From contig JBBSQD010000210.1 in NCBI GenBank assembly GCA_038258185.1, forward strand, positions 1 to 11,068: a stretch of DNA of 11,068 bases. Reading direction: 5' to 3'. The notes beneath the pieces are model-generated. The model searched no databases. It was not told where the DNA came from and saw only the letters and a program-made list of their open reading frames with translations. This stretch comes from JAIOHN01 sp038258185. Its GTDB lineage: Bacteria; Chloroflexota; Anaerolineae; Aggregatilineales; Phototrophicaceae. Both the position numbers and the translations under genes were made by a program. Positions 1-7,600 of the stretch are shown piece by piece (position 1 is the stretch's first letter; every line of letters begins with the position of its first letter).

Positions 1-95
1 GTTGTGATATGCTGCTGTACAAACCATTACCGCGACCGAGTGACTTCAAACAAATGATGAATAAGCTCATCGACCAGAAGTTCGCCAGAAATTAA
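1..95 (+). CDS. 3' end of a probable response-regulator receiver-domain protein (partial)
   Basis: Only the last 30 codons are visible, in the frame beginning at base 3 and ending with TAA at 93-95. The peptide begins CDMLLYKPLPRPSDF. A hydrophobic strand running into Lys-Pro, followed by an amphipathic helix, matches the end of CheY-like receiver domains, where the Lys of beta-strand 5 contacts the phospho-acceptor Asp and is followed by Pro. The gene would then end directly after the receiver fold, with no C-terminal DNA-binding domain. It could be a stand-alone regulator or a receiver at the end of a hybrid histidine kinase. The phospho-acceptor Asp lies outside the window, so the assignment rests on this short tail. 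Confidence 0.5.
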   Translation, partial: CDMLLYKPLPRPSDFKQMMNKLIDQKFARN

Positions 96-112
96 CGGGA
101 GTTTATCCGTTA
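93..112. repeat. Small inverted repeat over the stop of the upstream gene
   Basis: TAACGG (93-98) and CCGTTA (107-112) are exact reverse complements around an 8-base loop, and the left arm includes the stop codon. The stem is only 6 bp and no T-run follows, so it is a poor intrinsic terminator. It may be chance. Confidence 0.25.
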
Positions 113-140
113 TGGGTGGTGTTATTGAGAATTGTCTGGA

Positions 141-169
141 AAACGTATGTAGATTCTACTAATACGTTT
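141..169. repeat. Near-perfect palindrome/hairpin upstream of the LPNTG surface-protein gene
   Basis: AAACGTAT (141-148) pairs exactly with ATACGTTT (162-169). Inside these arms GTAGA (149-153) pairs with TCTAC (155-159), leaving only the bases TA at 160-161 unpaired. As RNA this gives about 12 bp with a 3-base loop and a 2-base bulge. It could end transcription of the upstream gene, but the tract after it (TTTGGCATTATTT) is a weak U-run. It could also be an operator for the downstream gene, since its right arm touches the possible -35 at 168-173. I cannot decide between these from sequence. Confidence 0.5.
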
Positions 170-198
170 GGCATTATTTATCTCCTTCAGGGTAGAAT
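168..198 (+). promoter_or_regulatory. Possible sigma-70-type promoter for the surface-protein gene
   Basis: TTGGCA (168-173) resembles a -35 box and TAGAAT (193-198) a -10 box, with a 19-base spacer that is longer than ideal. TACAAT at 204-209 is an alternative -10 box without a good -35. Either would place the transcript start before the strong ribosome binding site at 228-234. This is weak evidence by eye. Confidence 0.25.
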
Positions 199-227
199 TG
201 AAGTACAATCAACTCAATTAACTTACC

Positions 228-234
228 TGGAGGA
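228..234 (+). promoter_or_regulatory. Strong Shine-Dalgarno sequence not attached to the main gene
   Basis: TGGAGGA is the best ribosome binding site in this gap. It lies about 70 bases before the GTG/ATG of the 956-residue gene, too far to serve that start. It sits 6 bases before TTG at 241, the first codon of an 18-codon frame. The main start at 303/306 has no comparable site of its own. Confidence 0.45.
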
Positions 235-240
235 TTAACT

Positions 241-297
241 TTGTTTCACCTGCATCGTGTTTTAACATCCCTTACCTCACTTCTATTCCTCAAATAG
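241..297 (+). CDS. Possible 18-codon leader peptide
   Basis: The frame begins with TTG at 241, ends with TAG at 295-297 and encodes (M)FHLHRVLTSLTSLLFLK, a basic and hydrophobic peptide. Support comes from the strong, well-spaced Shine-Dalgarno sequence in front of it and from its stop lying just 5 bases before the GTG at 303 of the large surface-protein gene. That arrangement suits translational coupling, or a leader that tunes expression. Against it are the TTG start, the short length, and the lack of any means to test conservation here. No function is assigned. Confidence 0.25.
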   Translation: MFHLHRVLTSLTSLLFLK

Positions 298-302
298 TTT
301 GA

Positions 303-3173
303 GTGATGCAGGCAATGACTAAGCTTCGATCAAAACAGAGGCGATGGTACGCATGTATCCTCGCAATCTGTTTTGTGCTTTTTATGGTCTGGCAGGATCA
401 GATTACCCTGGCAGCCTCATTCGTGGTCGATTCGCTGAGTGATGGGGCAGGGGACTGTAGCATAGCGGGTAACTGTACGCTGCGCCGTGCCATTCTTGAT
501 GCGAATAACACCCCGGAAAATGATGATATTACATTTAGTGTCATCGGGACGATTGAGCTTCAGTCCGCGCTGCCGACTTTAACTGATGATGAAATTGTGA
601 TCAATGGCGGCGGCGACATTGTTCTGGACGGTGCTGCTTCCGGCGCGAATATCGCATATGGTTTGCGGATAGAGTCGGATACCAATACCATACTCGGCTT
701 ATCCATTAACGGCTTCAACGGTGGCATTTTAATTGATGATGCCGCAGATAACATTATTGGCGGTGGTTCCCCAACTGAGCGCAATGTGATTGGCGGTAAT
801 GACGGAAATGGGATCGTTATTCGCGGTAGTGACGCGATTGGAAATGTCGTCGCTGGTAATTATATCGGCACAGAAGCGTTAGGTTCTGCGGCTGACGCGA
901 ATCAGCAGTCCGGCATTTTGCTGACCAACGGCGCAAATGGTAATACGATTGGAGGGGCATCTGCCGCTGCGAGAAATGTCATTTCTGGTAACAGACGCGA
1001 CGGCATTGAAATCAACAACAGTGACAATAACATCATCCGGAATAATTATATTGGCCTCAATGCCAGCGGTAATATCGGACTTGCGAATCGGCGCAACGGT
1101 ATTCGCATAGCCAATGGCAGCACTGGTAATCAGATCGGTAGCGGCGGTCGTAATTTTATCAGTGGGAATGGCAACCACGGGGTAGTTCTGACCAATAGCT
1201 CCACTGGAAATACGCTGAGTGGCAATACAATCGGCATGACACCGGGCATTAGTTTGCCGCTTGGGAACAGCGGAAATGGTGTGCTGGTTAATTCCTCGTC
1301 TAATGCAAACCCTATTCTGAATAACATTATTGCATTTAACACGGGCGATGGAATTTCCATTAACAATAGCCGACAGATATCGATCCAGAATAATCGGATT
1401 TATTCCAATCAACGCTTAGGAATCGACCTGGCGCCTGACGGGGTCAATCCAAACGATACCAGCGATGGTGATGGTGGCGCGAATAATCGGCAGAATTATC
1501 CGGTTATTCAAGCTGCGGCGAATAATGGCGGCGGGGTTGAGGTGCGTTTATGGATGAATGGCACCCCCAGCACAGACTTTACAATAGAATTATTTACCAA
1601 TCCCCCGGGTACATGTGATCCTTCGGATTACGGTGAAGGCGAAAATCTCACCGGGGTTACAAGCATGATTGTAACCAGCCCAAGTGGGAATCGCTTTTTC
1701 ACAATTATTCTACCCGCACTTCCCGTGGGCACATTGATTACAGCTACTGCGACGGATACTAACGGCAATACGTCAGAATTTTCCAAATGCGAGCCTGTTG
1801 TGGATGCTGCGCCTGTCGCAGCGTTCTCTACAAATCGGACATCGGGAACGGCCCCATTGACCGTGATTTTTACCGACCAGTCGACTGGGCTGATTGATCT
1901 CTATGAATGGGATTTTGGCGATGGCAGCCCGATTAGTAATGCTGTAGATCCGACACACATTTACACCCAACCCGGTACTTATACGGTGACACTGACGGTC
2001 ACGGGGCCTTTTGGTACCGACAGCGTGACAGCCGACATTGTCGTGCAGCAGCCCATTGCTACGGTAACACCGCCACCCGGCCCTGTGGCGAGCGCCACCC
2101 CATCAATTACCCCTACACCGACCAATACGCCGCTGGTTACCGCGACGTCTACAGCAACCGTTACGACCACTTTTACACCTACGAATCTCCCCACCAACAC
2201 GGCTACCGTAACCAGCAGCCCGACACAAACCACGATTCCAAGTGCGACGCCGAGCCGGACAGCAACGGCAACTCACACGGCTACGGTTCCGCCGACTTTA
2301 ACACGCACTCCGACTGCGACAGTGACCGCAAGTTCTACGGCGACTTTTGTACCCACCGTGACCGCCTCCGCTACAGTCACGGCTACACTGCCGCCCCTTT
2401 TGGAGATCACGAAGGAAAGTGATGACGACACGGTTAATATCCGGGTTGAGAATAATGGTGGTGGGGCAAACAATGTGATCGTGGCGGAATATCTGCGACC
2501 CGGTGTGCGCTATATTTCACAACGCGCAGGTAGTACTCTGTGTGTTGAAAATAGCGGTGTGGTAATCTGCCAGCTAGGCAATCTCTCCGGCGGCAGTGGA
2601 GCAAGTGTCGGTTTCGTGGTGGACCCTAATGGTAATGACCCCGCTTCTGGCCGGACGATCGTCACGGCTGACGGGTTTGCAGGTGCCATCGTCGACGAGC
2701 CATATCTGCTGAAAATTGGTGAACCCGCGATTGCCGAACCGGGCGCTAATGTCACCTATACGATTCGCATCCTTAACCCGACGGATCGGATTGCACTGCA
2801 AATCAATGTTCAGGATGTAATGCCTCCTGAAATCCAGATCCTTAGTGCCAGCAGTACCTCAGGCCAGGTGATGATTTCAGGGCAGCAGGTGTCGTTCACT
2901 CAGGCACGTTTAGCCCCCAACGAACGCATCACTATTACACTGCAAACTCGTGTCCGTACCGATGCAAACGCACGTCAGATTGTGAATGAAGCCTGTCTGA
3001 CCAGCAGCGCCAACCGAACGCCAAGTTGTGGTCAGATGCGCTTTTTGAGCATCAGCGAACTGCCGAATACCGGCGAAACACCTGCGTGGCAGCGCTGGCT
3101 TATCCTGGCATTGATTATCCCACTCGTCGCTGTGATTTTAAAGTTTGTACTGCGCAGTCGCTTATCCACCTGA
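303..3173 (+). CDS. LPXTG-anchored surface protein: CSLREA-like beta-helix, PKD and DUF11-like domains
   Basis: This is a predicted wall- or surface-attached adhesin-like protein of 956 residues. A basic N-terminus and hydrophobic segment (about 13-38) form a signal peptide. C58-TLRRAI matches the CSLREA-type motif common in Chloroflexota exported proteins. Residues about 85-398 carry parallel beta-helix repeats (NxIxGN, GI.I, NYIG), ending in the family's typical GIDL / NPND / QNYPVI stretch. An Ig-like domain follows (about 400-497), then a PKD domain (about 501-583, WDFGDGSP at 536), a Thr/Pro-rich stalk (about 585-699), and one or two DUF11-like beta-sandwiches (about 700-915). The end is a sorting signal: LPNTGETP from residue 920, a hydrophobic helix (932-950) and a basic tail, as used by sortases. 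The start could be GTG 303, ATG 306 or ATG 315, because TGA at 300-302 closes the frame upstream and no Shine-Dalgarno clearly selects one. The beta-helix may bind or cleave polysaccharide, but no catalytic residues can be named. Confidence 0.9.
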   Translation: MMQAMTKLRSKQRRWYACILAICFVLFMVWQDQITLAASFVVDSLSDGAGDCSIAGNCTLRRAILDANNTPENDDITFSVIGTIELQSALPTLTDDEIVINGGGDIVLDGAASGANIAYGLRIESDTNTILGLSINGFNGGILIDDAADNIIGGGSPTERNVIGGNDGNGIVIRGSDAIGNVVAGNYIGTEALGSAADANQQSGILLTNGANGNTIGGASAAARNVISGNRRDGIEINNSDNNIIRNNYIGLNASGNIGLANRRNGIRIANGSTGNQIGSGGRNFISGNGNHGVVLTNSSTGNTLSGNTIGMTPGISLPLGNSGNGVLVNSSSNANPILNNIIAFNTGDGISINNSRQISIQNNRIYSNQRLGIDLAPDGVNPNDTSDGDGGANNRQNYPVIQAAANNGGGVEVRLWMNGTPSTDFTIELFTNPPGTCDPSDYGEGENLTGVTSMIVTSPSGNRFFTIILPALPVGTLITATATDTNGNTSEFSKCEPVVDAAPVAAFSTNRTSGTAPLTVIFTDQSTGLIDLYEWDFGDGSPISNAVDPTHIYTQPGTYTVTLTVTGPFGTDSVTADIVVQQPIATVTPPPGPVASATPSITPTPTNTPLVTATSTATVTTTFTPTNLPTNTATVTSSPTQTTIPSATPSRTATATHTATVPPTLTRTPTATVTASSTATFVPTVTASATVTATLPPLLEITKESDDDTVNIRVENNGGGANNVIVAEYLRPGVRYISQRAGSTLCVENSGVVICQLGNLSGGSGASVGFVVDPNGNDPASGRTIVTADGFAGAIVDEPYLLKIGEPAIAEPGANVTYTIRILNPTDRIALQINVQDVMPPEIQILSASSTSGQVMISGQQVSFTQARLAPNERITITLQTRVRTDANARQIVNEACLTSSANRTPSCGQMRFLSISELPNTGETPAWQRWLILALIIPLVAVILKFVLRSRLST
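2055..2400 (+). repeat. Thr/Pro-rich low-complexity stalk-coding region
   Basis: This region codes for about 115 residues dominated by Thr, Pro, Ala, Ser and Val between the PKD and DUF11-like domains. Such stretches act as extended, often glycosylated spacers that lift domains away from the cell surface. Codons for the same residues vary (ACA, ACC, ACG, ACT), so the repetition is at protein level and not a recent DNA slippage array. Confidence 0.75.
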
Positions 3174-4604
3174 TGCGCTTTGCAGTTGCAGGCGAAACGA
3201 TACATTTAAGGTGCAGATTCTGTCCGCTAAATCCAGCACTTTCTCGCCTTCAATTCGATCTACTGCAATGACCTGTAATGTATCCTGATGAAGATTGCCA
3301 TTGACGTCGGCATAAGAAGCGGTGTAAATGCCGGGAGTCTGGAGATTGTATTGCCTGCCACCCCAGTTCAGCCTTTCATTTCCCAGCGTGAGTGCGCCGG
3401 GTGTGCCGATACTCTCGAAGGGCACAACTGTTTCATCAGGGCAGGTAAGCGATTCCTCACCCCACTCGAACAACCAATCACCGGATAGCGGCATTCCCTG
3501 ATCCAGTGATCTCGGTGGGCTGATAGTGACTGGATCATCAAGCAGGCTAATCGGCAGCGACTGGACAACATCTGGTGTATAGGGTTGAGGGTCTGATGGC
3601 ACATTACTGGCTCGTGAATCGGCATCCAGCGGAACACTGATCTGCATCCCCTCGACGACCGTGCGCGTATCATTCTGTGATTCAACCTGCGCCTGACCTT
3701 CCAGCATATTGATGACCAGATTGCCATTGGCCTGACCCTGAAGATAAGCGGTTCCATCCATCTGAATGACCACCTCATCCATCCAGATATTGACCGAGGC
3801 AACCCCTTCTGGGGTTTGAATGAGCACCCCGCTATTGGGCGCTTCGGGGCAGGGCGCATCCTGCATGCCACTTTGGAAATAGAAGGCCTGCATCGGGCCA
3901 TATTGAGCGATGCTGTCGGGCGGGGTGGTGATGGCATTTTCAGCGGAGATCTGATTGAGCGAGGTAAGATCGCCGTTTAACTCGACCAGTTCAGAAAAAA
4001 TCCAACCGTTACTTTCGCTGGTGGCGGTTCGGACACGCAGCCAGGCATCTCCCTCCAGACGACCATTTACCGTGATCTGCTCACCGCGGACAAGCGACCC
4101 CAGAATAGCCGATTCACTATTCGGCTGGCTGCGAATATTCAGGTTATCAACGGCAGTGGCGGTCAGGAATTGATTGGCATCTTCCAGAACCGCATCGCCA
4201 AACAGCAGAATTTGCACATCCTGATCGTCACTGGTGATATCGGTGGCGGCTAAAGTCGCCTCGATCTGCATCATGACGACACCCCATTGACCGGTTTCCG
4301 TGTCCATCGCGCTCAGGCGCAGACTTTGTACCTGAACCACATCGACAATATCACCCGGTTCGGCAAATTCAAATGGGGATAATCCCTGACGTGAACGCGC
4401 ATCCAGCACGATGTGACCATAGCACACCTGGTTCGAATCGGTGGTTTCGCAGCGCAGGCTGGTCAATGAAATTGCGGTCTGAACCACTGCCGGACAGTCG
4501 GTAGCTTCCATAGGGGTTTCAGTTGCTTCCTGAGCTGCAAAAGGCTGGATCGATGAAAACAGCAGAACTAAAACGATGATGATCGCGGAAGTGTGTTTTA
4601 TCAT
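3162..4604 (-). CDS. Exported SH3b / FecR-like protein coupled to the kinase
   Basis: A 480-residue exported protein. Residues 1-24 form a signal peptide (hydrophobic core, FAA before Gln25) without a lipobox Cys. Cys37, Cys52 and Cys61 lie in an unrecognised N-terminal region. Residues about 148-210 form a bacterial SH3 (SH3b) domain, seen from LNIRSQPN at 155 onward, the turn-rich core and the GWIF near its end; such domains often bind cell-wall peptides. Residues about 255-330 resemble a FecR-type beta domain (G259-VLIQTPEG, then NMLEGQAQV and VVEGMQ). The last 130 residues are beta-rich and unrecognised. Its ATG overlaps the kinase stop in an ATGA arrangement, with only a weak GGAAA site, so it is probably translated by coupling to the kinase. 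Its stop lies inside the 3' end of the convergent surface-protein gene. It may be a surface partner or ligand of the kinase (inference). The SH3b call is firm; the FecR-like call is moderate. Confidence 0.88.
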   Translation of the reverse strand: MIKHTSAIIIVLVLLFSSIQPFAAQEATETPMEATDCPAVVQTAISLTSLRCETTDSNQVCYGHIVLDARSRQGLSPFEFAEPGDIVDVVQVQSLRLSAMDTETGQWGVVMMQIEATLAATDITSDDQDVQILLFGDAVLEDANQFLTATAVDNLNIRSQPNSESAILGSLVRGEQITVNGRLEGDAWLRVRTATSESNGWIFSELVELNGDLTSLNQISAENAITTPPDSIAQYGPMQAFYFQSGMQDAPCPEAPNSGVLIQTPEGVASVNIWMDEVVIQMDGTAYLQGQANGNLVINMLEGQAQVESQNDTRTVVEGMQISVPLDADSRASNVPSDPQPYTPDVVQSLPISLLDDPVTISPPRSLDQGMPLSGDWLFEWGEESLTCPDETVVPFESIGTPGALTLGNERLNWGGRQYNLQTPGIYTASYADVNGNLHQDTLQVIAVDRIEGEKVLDLADRICTLNVSFRLQLQSASGG

Positions 4605-7600
4605 GGCATATTTTCCAATCCACTTTGTGCAGGTGAGCAGGTTGTTTCCGGGAGAGAATCCTGGAAGTAAAGTCTGATTTCGGTGGCGGATAAATCGCGG
4701 TTGGCAATATGGCAGGCACGGCTAATCCAGTCCTCCAGACCCACCTGCCAGAGCATGACCTGTCCATTCCGACTACCGGAGACGAGGTGCGTGCCGTCTG
4801 GACTAAAACTAATCGTATTGACCCAATCCTGATTGCCCGTTAAGGGTTGGTCGATCATCCGCCCAAGCTGAACATCCCACAAAATAACGGAGCGATCCCC
4901 ACTGGCTGAGGCCAGAGTTTGCCCATCAGGGCTGAATTCAACATCCATGACCCAATTGGAATGTCCGGCCAGTGGCTCACCAAATTGTTCCCCGGTGGTT
5001 ACATCCCAGAGTCGAATGGTGGTGTCCCGGCTGGCGGTCGCTAGAAGTTTTGCATCCGGGCTAAACGCGAGCTTGAGAATACCATCACTATGACCGGAAA
5101 TGAGCTCCCCATAAGGCTCGTGGCTTTGCGCATCCCACAATTTAACGGAGTCGCGACTCGCTGTGGCTAATAATCTGCCATCTTTGCTGTAACTGAGGCT
5201 TATAATGCGATCGGTAAATGCCTGAATCGGCGGAGAAGCCTCCATTCCGGTTGCTACATCCCAGAAAGTGACAAGGCCATCGTTATCGCCCACCGCAATC
5301 ACATTTCCGCCTGGGCTGTAACTGAGGCTGAATGCACTATCGGATAGTGTAATTGTGGCGGTTGGCTGACTGGCGTCTAAATCCCATAATACAACCCTTT
5401 GATCCAGACTGGCGGTTGCAAGCTGCTGAGAATGGGCTGGGTTAAACATCAGGCTCGTGACTGAAGCCGTGTGGATACCAGACAAAATCTCTGCCTGCTC
5501 ACCCTGACGCCAAAGATGCACATAAAAGTCACTGTCCAGGCCGCCGGTTGTGGCGATGATATCCCCATCGGGGCTGAAAGCTGAGGACAGAATTTGCTCG
5601 TTATGCGTTTCAAGCAGCGTGCCCAGCGCGGGCTCATCATGTAAATCCCATATAGCTGCTTCATTGGTGCCGCCCCCAGTTACTAACTGTTGGCTATCCG
5701 CACTGTAGGCGATATCCCAGACAGGTGCTTGCCCAATATTGAGAATGCCATCTATCAACTGGCCGGTGGCTACATCCCAGAATAAGATACGACCATCCGC
5801 ACCCCCTGATGCCAGCGTCGTGCCATCATCGTTAAATGCGATACTTCGCACCCAATCGGTATGAGCGCGTAAGATTTGTGCGGCACCTTGCTCGATATCC
5901 CATAAACGTATCGTATTGTCGGCGCTGCCAGATGCCAGCTTGGTGCCACTCGCATCAAATACGAGGGATAATACCCAGTTGGTATGCCCCTCAAATTGTT
6001 GTGAACGGTTAATTTCTGTTGTGTTCATATCCCACAGATTGATACTGCCATCGGCGCTACCTGATGCCAGAAACTTGCCATCAGGTGAGAAGGCCAGCGC
6101 ATAAACTGTATCCTGATGTCCCTCTAATGGCGCTGTGATGCGTTCATGGGTGGATGTGTCCCACAGGCTGATATGTCTATCGGCACCGCCTGAGGCTAAG
6201 AGGCTGCCATCAGGGCTATAGGCCAGTCCCCAGACAGCGCCGCCCTCATTCAGTACTGGTTGCGACTCGCCACTATTCACATCCCAGATCATAATTTGCC
6301 CATCTTCACCGCCGGATGCCAGATGCTGGCTATCGGGGCTGAAGTCCAGCACATTGAGCCAGTTGCTATGACCGGTCATAGGGGTGAGCGAGGGTTGTAA
6401 AGTGGTCGTATCCCACAGCGTGATTGTATTATCGCGTCCGGCGGCGGCAATATATTTTCCGTCTGGACTATAGGCGACGGTACGAATCACATTTGTGGGG
6501 CCGTGTAAAAATGTATTCAGGTGGGGTTGTGTTAAGAGCGTGGTCAATAAGCTGTTGCGGGCTTCGAAAGTCACAGCGGATTTTAAGGCCTGCATACTCA
6601 ACAGAAGCGACAGGTCATTTTGACTGATATTGGTTAATGCCGAAGCGGCCAACTCGCGTGAACGTGAGATGTGCGCTTCATAAATCGCGGTTGACTCGGC
6701 GGCAAGCGCTGCGGTGCGGGCGATGTCGGTTTTGTTGCTTTGATCAAATGCCAGCAGCGCCAGAAAACTGGTTACCACTGAAAATATGATCAACGCTGCG
6801 ATAGCCATTTGCCGACGACGTACAGCTCGTTGGCGCTGTTGAATGCTTTGGCGGATGTATTCACGTTCATCACTACTCAAAGCAATAGCGCTCGTTTGCT
6901 CCAAATTCTCAAACTGTAGCAGGCGATTACCGGTGACGAGATAGCTGGCATCTCGATTGGCGCGAAGCCATTCAATGGTGGCATTGGTGAGATGCCGATG
7001 GGTGCGTAAATCATCCCGGTTGGTATTAAGCCATTGCTGGAGTTGTTTCCAGCGCCGGATCAGGGCCTCGTGGGCTACTTCGATGGTGGGTGTTCGCGTT
7101 ATAGGATCGCGGTCAAAGGCTAAAAGGCGATATTTCGCAAATCGATCAATAATTTCCTGGATAAGTGTCTTTTGGGTGGTGATGGTGAAAAGCTCAGTTT
7201 GCAGAGCGCGGCGGCGTGTATCTTCGGTTCCGTCACCCAAAGTTACCAGGCGCAAAAATATCTGCTGGGCAAGAAGTTGTTTTTCTGCTGTGAGGCCGGT
7301 GTAAATTTCATCGGCACGGCGGGCTAATGCACCGGAGATGCCATCCATGTCGCGATAAGCTTTGATGGTGAGTTGCTTATCACTACGGCGTTCGTAGAGT
7401 TCCGTCAGCGCATATTGGAGCAGGGGGAGTGAGCCGGGCTGCTGTCCCACATCTTCGATAATCAGTTTGGCTAATCCGGGTTCTAACGTCAGGCCAGCGC
7501 GCTCTGCAGGCATGGTAATCGTATCCTGAAGCTCCTCAAATGAAAGCGGTAGTACGACCTCACTGCGTGATCGAATGAGGTTGCCAAACCCCGTGTAGAG

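Noticed and set aside
93..112. Hairpin at the end of the upstream gene as an intrinsic terminator
   Set aside because: The stem is 6 bp and no T-run follows, so I list it only as a small inverted repeat.
879..1412. Long minus-strand open frame opposite the beta-helix region
   Set aside because: It lies fully inside a well-supported gene, has no recognisable domain, and reflects the repetitive Asn/Gly/Ile codon pattern of the sense strand.
3026..3271. Plus-strand 81-codon frame across the convergent gene ends
   Set aside because: It overlaps the sorting signal of one gene and the C-terminus of the other, both well supported, and has no recognisable features.
4601..4604. Frameshift splitting one kinase-SH3b fusion gene into two
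   Set aside because: The downstream protein begins with a clear signal peptide right at the ATG, and the ATGA overlap is a normal operon arrangement.
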